Source of the DNA: Bacillota bacterium
Lineage (GTDB): Bacteria; Bacillota; Clostridia; Lachnospirales; Lachnospiraceae
Assembly (NCBI GenBank): GCA_023409535.1
Contig: JAEYGZ010000019.1
Location: 46,647-110,646, forward strand
Length of the DNA stretch: 64,000 nucleotides
Direction of reading: 5' to 3'
Positions 17,806-25,602 of the stretch are shown here, in pieces. The notes under the pieces were generated by a model, which made no database searches, was not told the origin of the DNA, and worked only from the letters and a program-made list of their open reading frames with translations. Positions within the stretch are counted from its first letter, which is position 1, and every line of letters starts with the position of its first letter. A program made the position numbers and the translations under genes.

Positions 17806-18999
17806 CTATCGACATATAGAATCTCTTTCAAACACAATTGCTTCTCCCATTCCTCCTCCGATGCACAAAGCGGAAATACCGTATTTTTTATTTTTCCTTT
17901 TCAGTTCGTATAATAAGGTAGCCGTGATACGTGCTCCGGAAGCTCCAATCGGGTGGCCCAGCGCAATGGCTCCGCCGTTTACATTTACCTTTTCCTCCGG
18001 TATTCCAAGATCACGGATTACTGCAATGGATTGGGACGCAAATGCTTCATTTACTTCAAACAGATCAATATCTTCCATATTCCTTCCTGCCTTCTTCAGT
18101 GCTGCCCTGACTGTAGCAATGGGACCAAGGCCCATAAACTTAGGATCCACTCCGCACGATGCATTGCATACAATCCTGGCAAGGGGTTTCAAACTGTTTT
18201 CTGTCACAAATCTCTCAGAAACTACCAGTAAAGTGGATGCGGCATCATTAATACCCGAAGCATTACCTGCGGTTACGGTTCCATTCTCCTTAAAAGCCGG
18301 TTTTAATTTTGCTAGTTTCTCTAAGGTGGTATCATAGCGGATATACTCATCTTCAGAAAATATCTTATCCTCTCCCTTTTTCTGTTTAATTATTACGGGA
18401 ACAATTTCATCTTTGAATTTACCTTCCGTCGCCGCTTTTGTTGCCTTTTCCTGGGATGCTATGGCGAATTGATCCTGCTCTTCCCTGGAAATCTGATAGG
18501 CTTCCGCAACATTTTCTGCCGTAATTCCCATATGATAATCATTAAAAGCATCCCATAAGCCTTCCTGAAGCATACTGTCTACAGCCACGCTGTTGCCCAT
18601 ACGCTGCCCCTGCCGTATCTTCGGCAGAAGATAGGGTGCATTGGACATACTCTCAAAGCCGCCGGCAGCGATACATTCGGCTTCTCCTGCCTTAATAGTC
18701 ATGGCAGCCAGCGCTATGGAGGCAAGGCCGGAGCCGCAAACTTTATTTACTGTAAAAGCAGGTATTTCCAAGGGCAATCCGGCGTGAACTGCAACCTGTC
18801 TTGCGGGATTTTGACCCTGTCCCGCCTGCAATACATTACCCAGAATGACCTGGTCTACCTGATCCGGTAATACCTTTGCTCTTTTCAATGTTTCTGTCAG
18901 ACTCAATCTTCCTAGGTCCACGGCTGTCATATCCTTCAAGGATCCAAGAAAAGATCCGATAGCGGTTCTGCAGGCTCCGATTACATATACATTATTCAT
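17806..18999 (-). CDS. thlA: acetyl-CoA acetyltransferase (thiolase)
   Basis: Thiolase of 397 aa catalysing acetoacetyl-CoA plus CoA to two acetyl-CoA, or condensation. The nucleophilic cysteine is C88 in VNKVCGSGLASI, the GHPIGASGAR histidine motif and the second cysteine in CIGGGMGEA are at the C-terminus. It sits between a CoA-transferase gene and crotonase, with 10-15 nt gaps. In a 4-hydroxybutyrate fermentation it provides the oxidative exit from crotonyl-CoA to acetyl-CoA and ATP. Confidence 0.96.
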   Translation of the reverse strand: MNNVYVIGACRTAIGSFLGSLKDMTAVDLGRLSLTETLKRAKVLPDQVDQVILGNVLQAGQGQNPARQVAVHAGLPLEIPAFTVNKVCGSGLASIALAAMTIKAGEAECIAAGGFESMSNAPYLLPKIRQGQRMGNSVAVDSMLQEGLWDAFNDYHMGITAENVAEAYQISREEQDQFAIASQEKATKAATEGKFKDEIVPVIIKQKKGEDKIFSEDEYIRYDTTLEKLAKLKPAFKENGTVTAGNASGINDAASTLLVVSERFVTENSLKPLARIVCNASCGVDPKFMGLGPIATVRAALKKAGRNMEDIDLFEVNEAFASQSIAVIRDLGIPEEKVNVNGGAIALGHPIGASGARITATLLYELKRKNKKYGISALCIGGGMGEAIVFERDSICR

Positions 19000-19014
19000 G
19001 TCTTTATTCTCCTC

Positions 19015-20313
19015 CTAAAAAGTTGACTTAAATCTTTTCTCCCATTCCATAATCAAATCATCTCTGAACTTTGGATGAGCTATATTAATCAGGGCGCTTC
19101 CTCGCTCACGCAGTGTCTTTCCCTTTAATTTCGCTATGCCATACTCAGTTACAATATAATCTACGTCATTTCTGCTGGTCGTAATGGCTGCTCCGTTATC
19201 CAGCAGCGGAACAATTTTGCTTAGCTGACCGTTACGGGCTGTCGAACTGAGGGCAATAATTGCTTTTCCACCCTTTGAGACACTGGCACCCCTGATAAAA
19301 TCCACCTGGCCACCGACCCCGCTGATTTGCTTTAAGCCTATGCTTTCGGAACATACCTGGCCCTGTAAGTCTACCTGAACACAGGAGTTAATTGAAATCA
19401 AATTGTCGTTCTGTCCGATGACATACGGGTTATTGACATAATCCACCGGAGCCATGTATATCAGTGGATTCTCATCGATAAAATCATATAATTTTCTGCT
19501 GCCCATGATAAAGGTAGCTACTATTTTACCCGGATGCAGGCTTTTCCTGCTGTTATTGATAATCCCTTCCTTTACAAGACCCATTACTCCGTCAGAAAAC
19601 ATTTCGCTATGTATTCCCAAATCTCTCTTATCTTTCAAGGACATCAGTACGGCATCCGGCAATGAACCTATCCCCAGCTGCAATGTCGCTCCATCCGGTA
19701 TAAGCTGTGCACAATATCTTCCTATCTGAAGCTCTTCCTGCGTTAAATCCGAGCGGGTTAATTCAATTAACGGTTCCGTATGCTCCACAAAAAAATCGAT
19801 ATTGCTGATATGCAGGAAGCTGTCACCCATCGTTCTGGGCATTGCTTCATTCACTTGCGCTATTACAAGTCCTGCACTCTCAGCTGCTGCTTTCGTATAA
19901 TCTACGGAGATCCCCAAGCTCACATATCCGTTCTTATCCGGTTTGCTTACCTGAATCAGTGCAACATCTACCGGTAAATCCTTATGAAATAGTGAAGGCA
20001 CCTCATAAAAGAAACACGGGGTAAAATCTCCCCTTCCTTCTTCGATGGCCGTCCGGGTTCCTCCTCCGACAAAAATTGCATTATGTTTAAAATGTCCGTT
20101 TGCTTCCGGCATGCAGTAGTTGGCCTTACCAACGCTGACCATATGTACAATCTCTACATTTTCCAGCTCCTCCCGCCTTTCCACCAAAGCCCTGACAAGC
20201 TCCTGCGGTTCGCCGGCAGCATGTCCTATCACAACCCTGCCACCGCTTTTAATATGCTTTACTGCGCCCGCGGCATCCAGACAATGCTCCTTATAATACT
20301 GATTAAAATCCAT
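19015..20313 (-). CDS. 4-hydroxybutyrate CoA-transferase
   Basis: Class I CoA-transferase of the acetyl-CoA hydrolase/4-hydroxybutyrate CoA-transferase type (AbfT/Cat2-like), 432 aa. The catalytic glutamate lies in IHSEMFSDG (E237, cf. E238 of AbfT) and the GIGSLPDAVL loop at 214-223 is conserved. It would activate 4-hydroxybutyrate with acetyl-CoA or butyryl-CoA. Neighbouring 4-hydroxybutyrate dehydrogenase and 4-hydroxybutyryl-CoA dehydratase genes strongly support this substrate over acetate/butyrate alone. Confidence 0.92.
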   Translation of the reverse strand: MDFNQYYKEHCLDAAGAVKHIKSGGRVVIGHAAGEPQELVRALVERREELENVEIVHMVSVGKANYCMPEANGHFKHNAIFVGGGTRTAIEEGRGDFTPCFFYEVPSLFHKDLPVDVALIQVSKPDKNGYVSLGISVDYTKAAAESAGLVIAQVNEAMPRTMGDSFLHISNIDFFVEHTEPLIELTRSDLTQEELQIGRYCAQLIPDGATLQLGIGSLPDAVLMSLKDKRDLGIHSEMFSDGVMGLVKEGIINNSRKSLHPGKIVATFIMGSRKLYDFIDENPLIYMAPVDYVNNPYVIGQNDNLISINSCVQVDLQGQVCSESIGLKQISGVGGQVDFIRGASVSKGGKAIIALSSTARNGQLSKIVPLLDNGAAITTSRNDVDYIVTEYGIAKLKGKTLRERGSALINIAHPKFRDDLIMEWEKRFKSTF

Positions 20314-20399
20314 CGCTTCCCCTTCTCCTTATTTCATTTAACCTGTCTGTCAGCTTTATAAAGTCGGCTTCTTTCTCCAGAATCAGAATTTCTTTATCT

Positions 20400-20690
20400 T
20401 CAAGTAGCTACCTGCCCGTCATGATTTAGAAGCTGTCTTACAAATGCCAGCATTTCCTCGTCACAGGAGCTGTCAAGAATCACTTCCTTTATTGCAGGAA
20501 AATGTTCTTTTATTGCAGCTTCGATGATATCACCTAGGGTTATCCGTATCCCGGGACACCCTGTACAGGTACCCTCAAGCTTAATAACGATTTTATCATC
20601 ACAAATTTCCACGATTTTTATGGATGAACCGCTGCACAGCGGCTGCCGGTTCAATAATTCCTCTAATTTCCGAATAGGTATGCAATCCAT
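20400..20690 (-). CDS. NifU-like Fe-S scaffold protein
   Basis: Small protein of 96 aa matching the C-terminal NifU domain: the GTCTGCPG motif has the two cluster-binding cysteines C42 and C45, followed by a TLGDIIEAAIKEHFP helix. It starts 3 nt after the stop of the [4Fe-4S]-containing 4-hydroxybutyryl-CoA dehydratase, so a dedicated role in building or repairing that cluster is plausible. About 85 nt separate it from the CoA-transferase gene. The Fe-S role of the family is established; the specific client is inference. Confidence 0.88.
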   Translation of the reverse strand: MDCIPIRKLEELLNRQPLCSGSSIKIVEICDDKIVIKLEGTCTGCPGIRITLGDIIEAAIKEHFPAIKEVILDSSCDEEMLAFVRQLLNHDGQVAT

Positions 20691-20693
20691 ATT

Positions 20694-22145
20694 CTATGCT
20701 TCCTTTATGCCGCAAATCCTCTTGGCAAGCACTTTTTTACCTTCGATATTACCCTGTCTGGCAATCATAATTCTCTGTGCCTGCGGAGAACCGGCTCCAT
20801 GCATGGATTCTGTCCGGTAGCCGACAGCTGCGGCTCCTAATGTGATATTTTCAATAAGCCTTAATACCCGTACACGATCCAGGGTAGGCACATTCGCCAC
20901 TCCCTGCAGATACTTTTCCAGATACGGCTTCAATTTCTCATTTTTAAAATCAGCCTCTGAAGGCAGGGTCACCATAAGTCCGCCTGCGATATCTTCTGCA
21001 AGCCGTGCAATTTCGTAAGGAAATCTTGTCACATTCTGCTTGCATACATTTGCCAGCAGCGTATCTACAAAGTAATTGCCGGATTCTGTCCTTACCCCTT
21101 CCGCAGAACATGCGATACCACAAGCATACAGAGTTTCATTCAGATGTGTCATTTCAATCAGCTTGTCTTTGATATGGGAGGCCTTTGCCGCACCGTTATA
21201 ATCGGCAGCTAGAGCCGAAGCGCCGATTAATACGTCACCTACACCCACCTTGCAACCGCCGTAGCTTTGCCTGTGATAGGATGCAAAACGCTCTACAAGC
21301 ATGCCTGAGAATTCCGTTTCGCCATTCATAAAAATTCTGTCGTTCGGGACAAATACATCATCAAAGATGACCAAGGCTTCATGCCCTCCGTACCGACTGT
21401 TACCTAAATCTATGTCCGCATCTTTTTCCAGCTTTCTTGTATCACAGGACTGACGGCCATACACCATAAAAATTCCTTTCGTATCGACGGGCACCGCAAA
21501 GGCAACGGCATAATTCCTATCCTCCGGTTTCATGGAGATGGTGGGCATTACTAAAACTTCATGGGAATTGACCATACCGGTCTGATGTGCTTTTGCACCG
21601 CGGACCACAATACCGTCAGACCTTCTTTCCACAACATGCAGGAACAGATCCGGATCTGCCTGCGCAGACGGAGCCAATCCCCTGTTGCCCTTCGGATCCG
21701 TCATCGCTCCATCCACGGTTAGATCCTTATCCTGCACCATAATCCAATATTTCACAAAATTATCAAAATAGTGAGTACCGCATACCTTGTCTATCTCATA
21801 CGAGGTACTGTATACCGCATTACCAGCATCCATTCCGACACACCTCTGGAAGCACGATGCCGTAGTTTGACCAAGAAGTCTTTGCATTTTTACTTTTTTA
21901 ACCAGATCACCCTGAGATTGATGTATATGATTAAAACGGTTGATTTTTTTACCTGTAAGATTGGAAACCGCCGTCATAAGCTCTTCATACTCTGGCTTCC
22001 CGGCCAATTCATAGGTTACCGCCACAGAATTCATCGAAGGCTTTATGATCGGATGCTCCACGGTATCATCAACCTTTTCTCCAAACATGTAAACAACCGG
22101 CCTCTGTTCTCTCAGACTCGCTATGTACTCCTCTTTCGTCATCAT
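20694..22145 (-). CDS. abfD: 4-hydroxybutyryl-CoA dehydratase
   Basis: Radical-type flavin/[4Fe-4S] dehydratase that turns 4-hydroxybutyryl-CoA into crotonyl-CoA, 483 aa. All four cluster ligands of the Clostridium aminobutyricum enzyme are present at nearly identical positions: C98 and C102 in TASCFQRC, H291 and C298 in YHRQSYGGC. The FAD-binding acyl-CoA-dehydrogenase-like fold of the 4-hydroxyphenylacetate-hydroxylase family is seen around AKAHQTGMVNSHE. GGGAGG precedes the ATGATG start. It lies between the 4-hydroxybutyrate dehydrogenase and the NifU-like gene. Confidence 0.96.
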   Translation of the reverse strand: MMTKEEYIASLREQRPVVYMFGEKVDDTVEHPIIKPSMNSVAVTYELAGKPEYEELMTAVSNLTGKKINRFNHIHQSQGDLVKKVKMQRLLGQTTASCFQRCVGMDAGNAVYSTSYEIDKVCGTHYFDNFVKYWIMVQDKDLTVDGAMTDPKGNRGLAPSAQADPDLFLHVVERRSDGIVVRGAKAHQTGMVNSHEVLVMPTISMKPEDRNYAVAFAVPVDTKGIFMVYGRQSCDTRKLEKDADIDLGNSRYGGHEALVIFDDVFVPNDRIFMNGETEFSGMLVERFASYHRQSYGGCKVGVGDVLIGASALAADYNGAAKASHIKDKLIEMTHLNETLYACGIACSAEGVRTESGNYFVDTLLANVCKQNVTRFPYEIARLAEDIAGGLMVTLPSEADFKNEKLKPYLEKYLQGVANVPTLDRVRVLRLIENITLGAAAVGYRTESMHGAGSPQAQRIMIARQGNIEGKKVLAKRICGIKEA

Positions 22146-22184
22146 AATTGAATTCCTCCCAATTCTATGAAAAATTATTTTATA

Positions 22185-23297
22185 TTAATAAAGCTCTTTG
22201 TAGATCTTGTGAACTCTTCTCGTGTCCAGCTCCACAAAATTATTCGCCATAAGCCGGCCTTGGTGATTCACAACCGTTTCCGTAAATTCATTTAATTCCA
22301 GTTCCGATACACCGTAATCACGCAGCTTTTTCTTTTGAATCAGGTGATTCAGCAGCTTTTCCAGCTCATCATAAACATTTGCCGCATCGCATTTAAGAAT
22401 ATCCGCCATAAACTGATTCAACCTCGCTATCTCACCATCCGGCTTAATTTCCATATAATTCTTCATAACCCCGGTAAATATCGCATAATTGGCCTCACCG
22501 TGTGCTACATGGTATTTCGCTCCCAAGGGATAGCTCAGCGCATGGACAGCCGCACATCCGGCATTGCCAAAAGCGATACCCGCATAGTTGCTCGCCAGAA
22601 GAAAATCCTCCAAAAGCGGAATTCTCGCATCCGGTCCCTCTTCGGCTATCTTCCTGTAACCGGTTAAGATCATCTCAATCGCTTTATAGCCAAAAAGTCT
22701 CGTCATCTCATTTCCCTTGGGAGAAAGACTTGATTCCACCGCATGGATCAATGCATCAATCGAGCTGGCAGCAAAGAAACGGAAAGGAAGGCCAGATAAC
22801 AATTCCGGAATCAGTACCGCACTGTCGGCATACATTTCGTTTAGTGCCAGCCCTTTTTTCGTATTTCTGCCATTCAATGCAAGAATCGCTATATTCGTGA
22901 CCTCGCTTCCGGTTCCGCAGGTCGTGGGTACAAGAACTAATTCCTTTTCCTTTTCAATTTCAAGCTTTCCGTCAAACAGATCAAGAATTGGCGTTACATT
23001 CTTCAACGCAAAGATTTTGCTGATATCAATTATGGTTCCTCCTCCAACGGCAATAATCCTTCTATAGTCACCTTTCATATCTTTATATATGGCTTCCACC
23101 ATTTCATCGGAAGGCTCACCTAAACCGTATTTTTCCTGAAAAAGCACGTCACAGGACAAATTTAACCGGGAGAAATAGGGATTATAGATATACTCATTTG
23201 TAACAATCAGATCCCCCTTCCCGATTTGAAACTCTTTAGCAAATTCTTCTACTCCGGCATATTTGTAAATACTCGGCTTAATCATCAGTTGTTTCAT
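22185..23297 (-). CDS. 4hbD: 4-hydroxybutyrate dehydrogenase, iron-containing alcohol dehydrogenase
   Basis: Group III (Fe-dependent) alcohol dehydrogenase of 370 aa. The NAD motif is seen in IIAVGGGTIIDISKI, PTTCGTGSEVTN is the family signature, and the metal ligands are in SIDALIHAVE, H-AHALSYPLG-type (VHALSYPLG) and VAHGEANY segments. With abfD and the CoA-transferase it fits reduction of succinate semialdehyde to 4-hydroxybutyrate. AGGAGG lies before the ATG. Alternative short-chain alcohol substrates cannot be excluded from sequence alone. Confidence 0.92.
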   Translation of the reverse strand: MKQLMIKPSIYKYAGVEEFAKEFQIGKGDLIVTNEYIYNPYFSRLNLSCDVLFQEKYGLGEPSDEMVEAIYKDMKGDYRRIIAVGGGTIIDISKIFALKNVTPILDLFDGKLEIEKEKELVLVPTTCGTGSEVTNIAILALNGRNTKKGLALNEMYADSAVLIPELLSGLPFRFFAASSIDALIHAVESSLSPKGNEMTRLFGYKAIEMILTGYRKIAEEGPDARIPLLEDFLLASNYAGIAFGNAGCAAVHALSYPLGAKYHVAHGEANYAIFTGVMKNYMEIKPDGEIARLNQFMADILKCDAANVYDELEKLLNHLIQKKKLRDYGVSELELNEFTETVVNHQGRLMANNFVELDTRRVHKIYKELY

Positions 23298-23329
23298 TTT
23301 ATATTCCTCCTTAAGCCCAAACAGACATT

Positions 23330-24136
23330 CTATTTTGCTATCAATATTCCTTTGGGATCGATTTCTTCCCTGATAATTCTTAATTCTTCATCGGTAGGCT
23401 CTGGCGTTAGAGGCACATGATCCAGGTTACCCAACTCAAACCCCGTATTTTCTATGACTTCCTCTTTCATAACTCCGGGATGAATGGATTTTACATATAT
23501 TTTTCCGTTATCATCGAACGAAAAAATACATTTCGGCGTATATATATACTTAGGGCCTTCTCCCGACAAGCCTAATTTGCTGCGTCCTTCCCTGCCGCCG
23601 GGAAAGCCTACGCCAGAAATATAATCAACTTTTTCAACAAAATTTCTCTTATCGTGATGCGGCATCATAATATACTCTCTTCCGAATACCGACATGTGTT
23701 CCGGCAGCAGTATCGGTCCGACCAACTGCACCTTCGGATGTTCAAAATCTCCGATACAGGTGCTGTTGATATTTCCTTCCCGGTCCACCTGGACTCCGGT
23801 GCCAAACGCAAAGCTTACATCCCCGTTGCGATGCGCCCATGGTCCCGGATAATCCGTCATCTGGGCTTCACAGGGCAAATCAAGCAATTCGTTATCGAAT
23901 TCCGATTCCGGCATAGAATCCAATTTGGACAAATCCGGATTGTGCGACCAGCCACAAAGTAAAATCGTAAGATTCGGAGCATGGGTACGTTTGGCAAGCT
24001 CCATTCCCATAATAGGTATATTGGTAATGTAATTGGCAGCGGCCTTTCCTGTAGCCAGGCCCGTAAATCCAACCTCGTTGTCACTGATTGTATGCGCAAC
24101 GCTTACAGCCAGTAATTCTTCCAATAAATATTTCAT
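23330..24136 (-). CDS. CoA-transferase subunit beta, GctB/IpdB-like (second copy)
   Basis: Beta subunit of a second class I CoA-transferase-fold enzyme, 268 aa. It shares GVQVDREGNINSTCIGDFEHPK and the C-terminal REEIDPKG with glutaconate CoA-transferase beta. As in the copy at 4855-5676, the catalytic glutamate expected after the HAPN motif is missing (THAPNLTILLCGW, C61 at that place), pointing to an IpdAB-like or divergent activity. It overlaps the alpha gene by 4 nt and is followed by 4-hydroxybutyrate dehydrogenase. Confidence 0.85.
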   Translation of the reverse strand: MKYLLEELLAVSVAHTISDNEVGFTGLATGKAAANYITNIPIMGMELAKRTHAPNLTILLCGWSHNPDLSKLDSMPESEFDNELLDLPCEAQMTDYPGPWAHRNGDVSFAFGTGVQVDREGNINSTCIGDFEHPKVQLVGPILLPEHMSVFGREYIMMPHHDKRNFVEKVDYISGVGFPGGREGRSKLGLSGEGPKYIYTPKCIFSFDDNGKIYVKSIHPGVMKEEVIENTGFELGNLDHVPLTPEPTDEELRIIREEIDPKGILIAK

Positions 24137-25035
24137 CGTATCCCCTCCTTATCCTGAAGCTCTGCAAGATGATCCCTTCCTATCAGCTCCAGATATTCCT
24201 CAAAGCTTTTCACCCCATAAATATAATGATTCAGAAATTCCTGATAGGACTCCTTGTCCGCAGAGGCCTCCGCATACTTCCTAAAAAATGCATCATCCAT
24301 ATGATTTACACTCAATACGGAGGTCGGATGAGATCCGTTCGGCACATGCACCAGGCAGGTGGTACGAAACGCAGGGATATAGGTAAGATGCGGCGCCTTC
24401 CTGATTTCCTCAGTATCAATTATTTTTTCAACTGTAACAATCAGCTTTTTGCAGGAACGCGATACATCCATATCCATACTCTGCGGCAGCAGATGACGCG
24501 GCTGCACCTGTATATTTCCGTATTGGTCAGCGGCATACGCATGGACAATCGCCACATCAATATCTGCTGCCGGTACAGCATATATGGTTTTGCCTGACAT
24601 TGGACTAATAAATGTTTTTATATCCGGATTCCTGTTGACAATATCACTGCCGCCCAGAAAAGTAACCGGCCAGAATTCCAAGCCCTCCCTGTTGGCACGA
24701 AATCTGTCCCAAGCTAACAGTTCCGGGTAATGAACCACCTTTAATCTGCCCTCCTGAACTGCTCTCCGGTAATTAAGTGCCAGTCCGTATTTTTCCAGCC
24801 CCACATACGAGGTTTCAACCCTATCAAGGCATCCTGCCCCAATAAGCATGTCTACTTCAATGGAATTCACAGAGCCTACCACTGTAAGCTTTCTTTTACC
24901 GGCACGAATCATTTCATGAACTGCAGCCATGGGTTTTTGATATACTGCAAACCCGCCAAATCCAATTCTTGATCCATCTTCAATTATTCCTACAGCCTCT
25001 TCCAAGGAACATAATTTTGATCTTCTCTCAGCCAT
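24133..25035 (-). CDS. CoA-transferase subunit alpha, GctA/IpdA-like (second copy)
   Basis: Alpha subunit, 300 aa, starting MAERRSKLCSLEEAVGIIEDG, closely similar in layout to the alpha subunit at 5673-6575 (same length and same ERRSKL start). VHAYAADQYGNIQ matches the HAHRADKYGNVQ segment of that paralogue. First gene of the 4-hydroxybutyrate operon, about 100 nt after a clear promoter. The beta subunit overlaps by ATGA. The reaction is uncertain for the reason given for the beta subunit. Confidence 0.88.
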   Translation of the reverse strand: MAERRSKLCSLEEAVGIIEDGSRIGFGGFAVYQKPMAAVHEMIRAGKRKLTVVGSVNSIEVDMLIGAGCLDRVETSYVGLEKYGLALNYRRAVQEGRLKVVHYPELLAWDRFRANREGLEFWPVTFLGGSDIVNRNPDIKTFISPMSGKTIYAVPAADIDVAIVHAYAADQYGNIQVQPRHLLPQSMDMDVSRSCKKLIVTVEKIIDTEEIRKAPHLTYIPAFRTTCLVHVPNGSHPTSVLSVNHMDDAFFRKYAEASADKESYQEFLNHYIYGVKSFEEYLELIGRDHLAELQDKEGIR

Positions 25036-25109
25036 TTTGCACCCTCCCAGAACAAAAATATTTCATTTTATTATGTGATCATTTTACAAAATAATAAATC
25101 GCAATACTT

Positions 25110-25162
25110 ATTGTATTATTATTGTATGTTTAATTCAGAATATCACAATACAATTTTATTGT
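25110..25162. promoter_or_regulatory. operator candidates upstream of the 4-hydroxybutyrate operon
   Basis: A palindrome ACAAT-TTT-ATTGT (25150-25162) lies in the promoter spacer. Two direct ATTGTAT copies at 25110-25116 and 25121-25127 are 11 bp apart, on one face of the helix, and a third copy is inverted at 25148-25154. Minus strand 25146-25156 reads AATTGTATTGT, sharing AATTGTATT with the other two island promoters. Binding by the GntR protein is inference. Confidence 0.45.
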
Positions 25163-25165
25163 CAA
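25137..25165 (-). promoter_or_regulatory. sigma-A promoter of the 4-hydroxybutyrate operon
   Basis: TTGACA, 17-bp spacer, TATTCT on the minus strand, about 100 nt before the CoA-transferase alpha start. Confidence 0.75.
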
Positions 25166-25602
25166 TATGGATTTGATAACATAATAATAAAACCATTTTA
25201 ATATAGAATATACTTATTAAGTCCTTTTTATAAAATATAGTTTCGCAGGAATAAGCGATCTCCATGCTGCCTACTCTTAAAATGTCCATCCATGAATATT
25301 TTACAGGTGCTACCACTCCAACCCGAAACCAGTATTATCAGGAAGATTATAAAATCAGTCAAACAGACCGGTGTAGTCAATGCACCTGCAACCCAAAAGA
25401 CAATATTATTATGCAAATTTTTACAATATAGAATATCCCAAAATCTTTTTCCCTAAATAAATGGCATTGAGTATGTCTTTCTGAAAAGCTTTTACTTAAT
25501 TAGAAATTTACGGAATTATGATTAAAGCAGCAGAGTCCATACTTATGTATGAACTCTGTCTGTTGCGGTTCTGTAATTCATGAGGAGTCCGTTTATCTCT
25601 GG
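25166..25602. other. intergenic stretch with no recognisable gene
   Basis: A/T-rich sequence between the operon promoter and the chemotaxis gene. A 62-codon minus-strand frame at 25228-25416 has no ribosome binding site or recognisable family. The last part carries the terminator of the chemotaxis gene. Confidence 0.5.
25531..25558 (-). terminator. hairpin after the chemotaxis receptor gene
   Basis: Inverted repeat with 12-nt arms (CAGAGTTCATAC / GTATGGACTCTG, one G-U pair) and a 4-nt loop, 45 nt after the stop codon. The U-tract is weak (CTGCTTTAATC), so termination may be incomplete. Confidence 0.55.

Noticed and set aside
25228..25416. 62-aa minus-strand frame
   Set aside because: No ribosome binding site, no family features, A/T-rich intergenic context.
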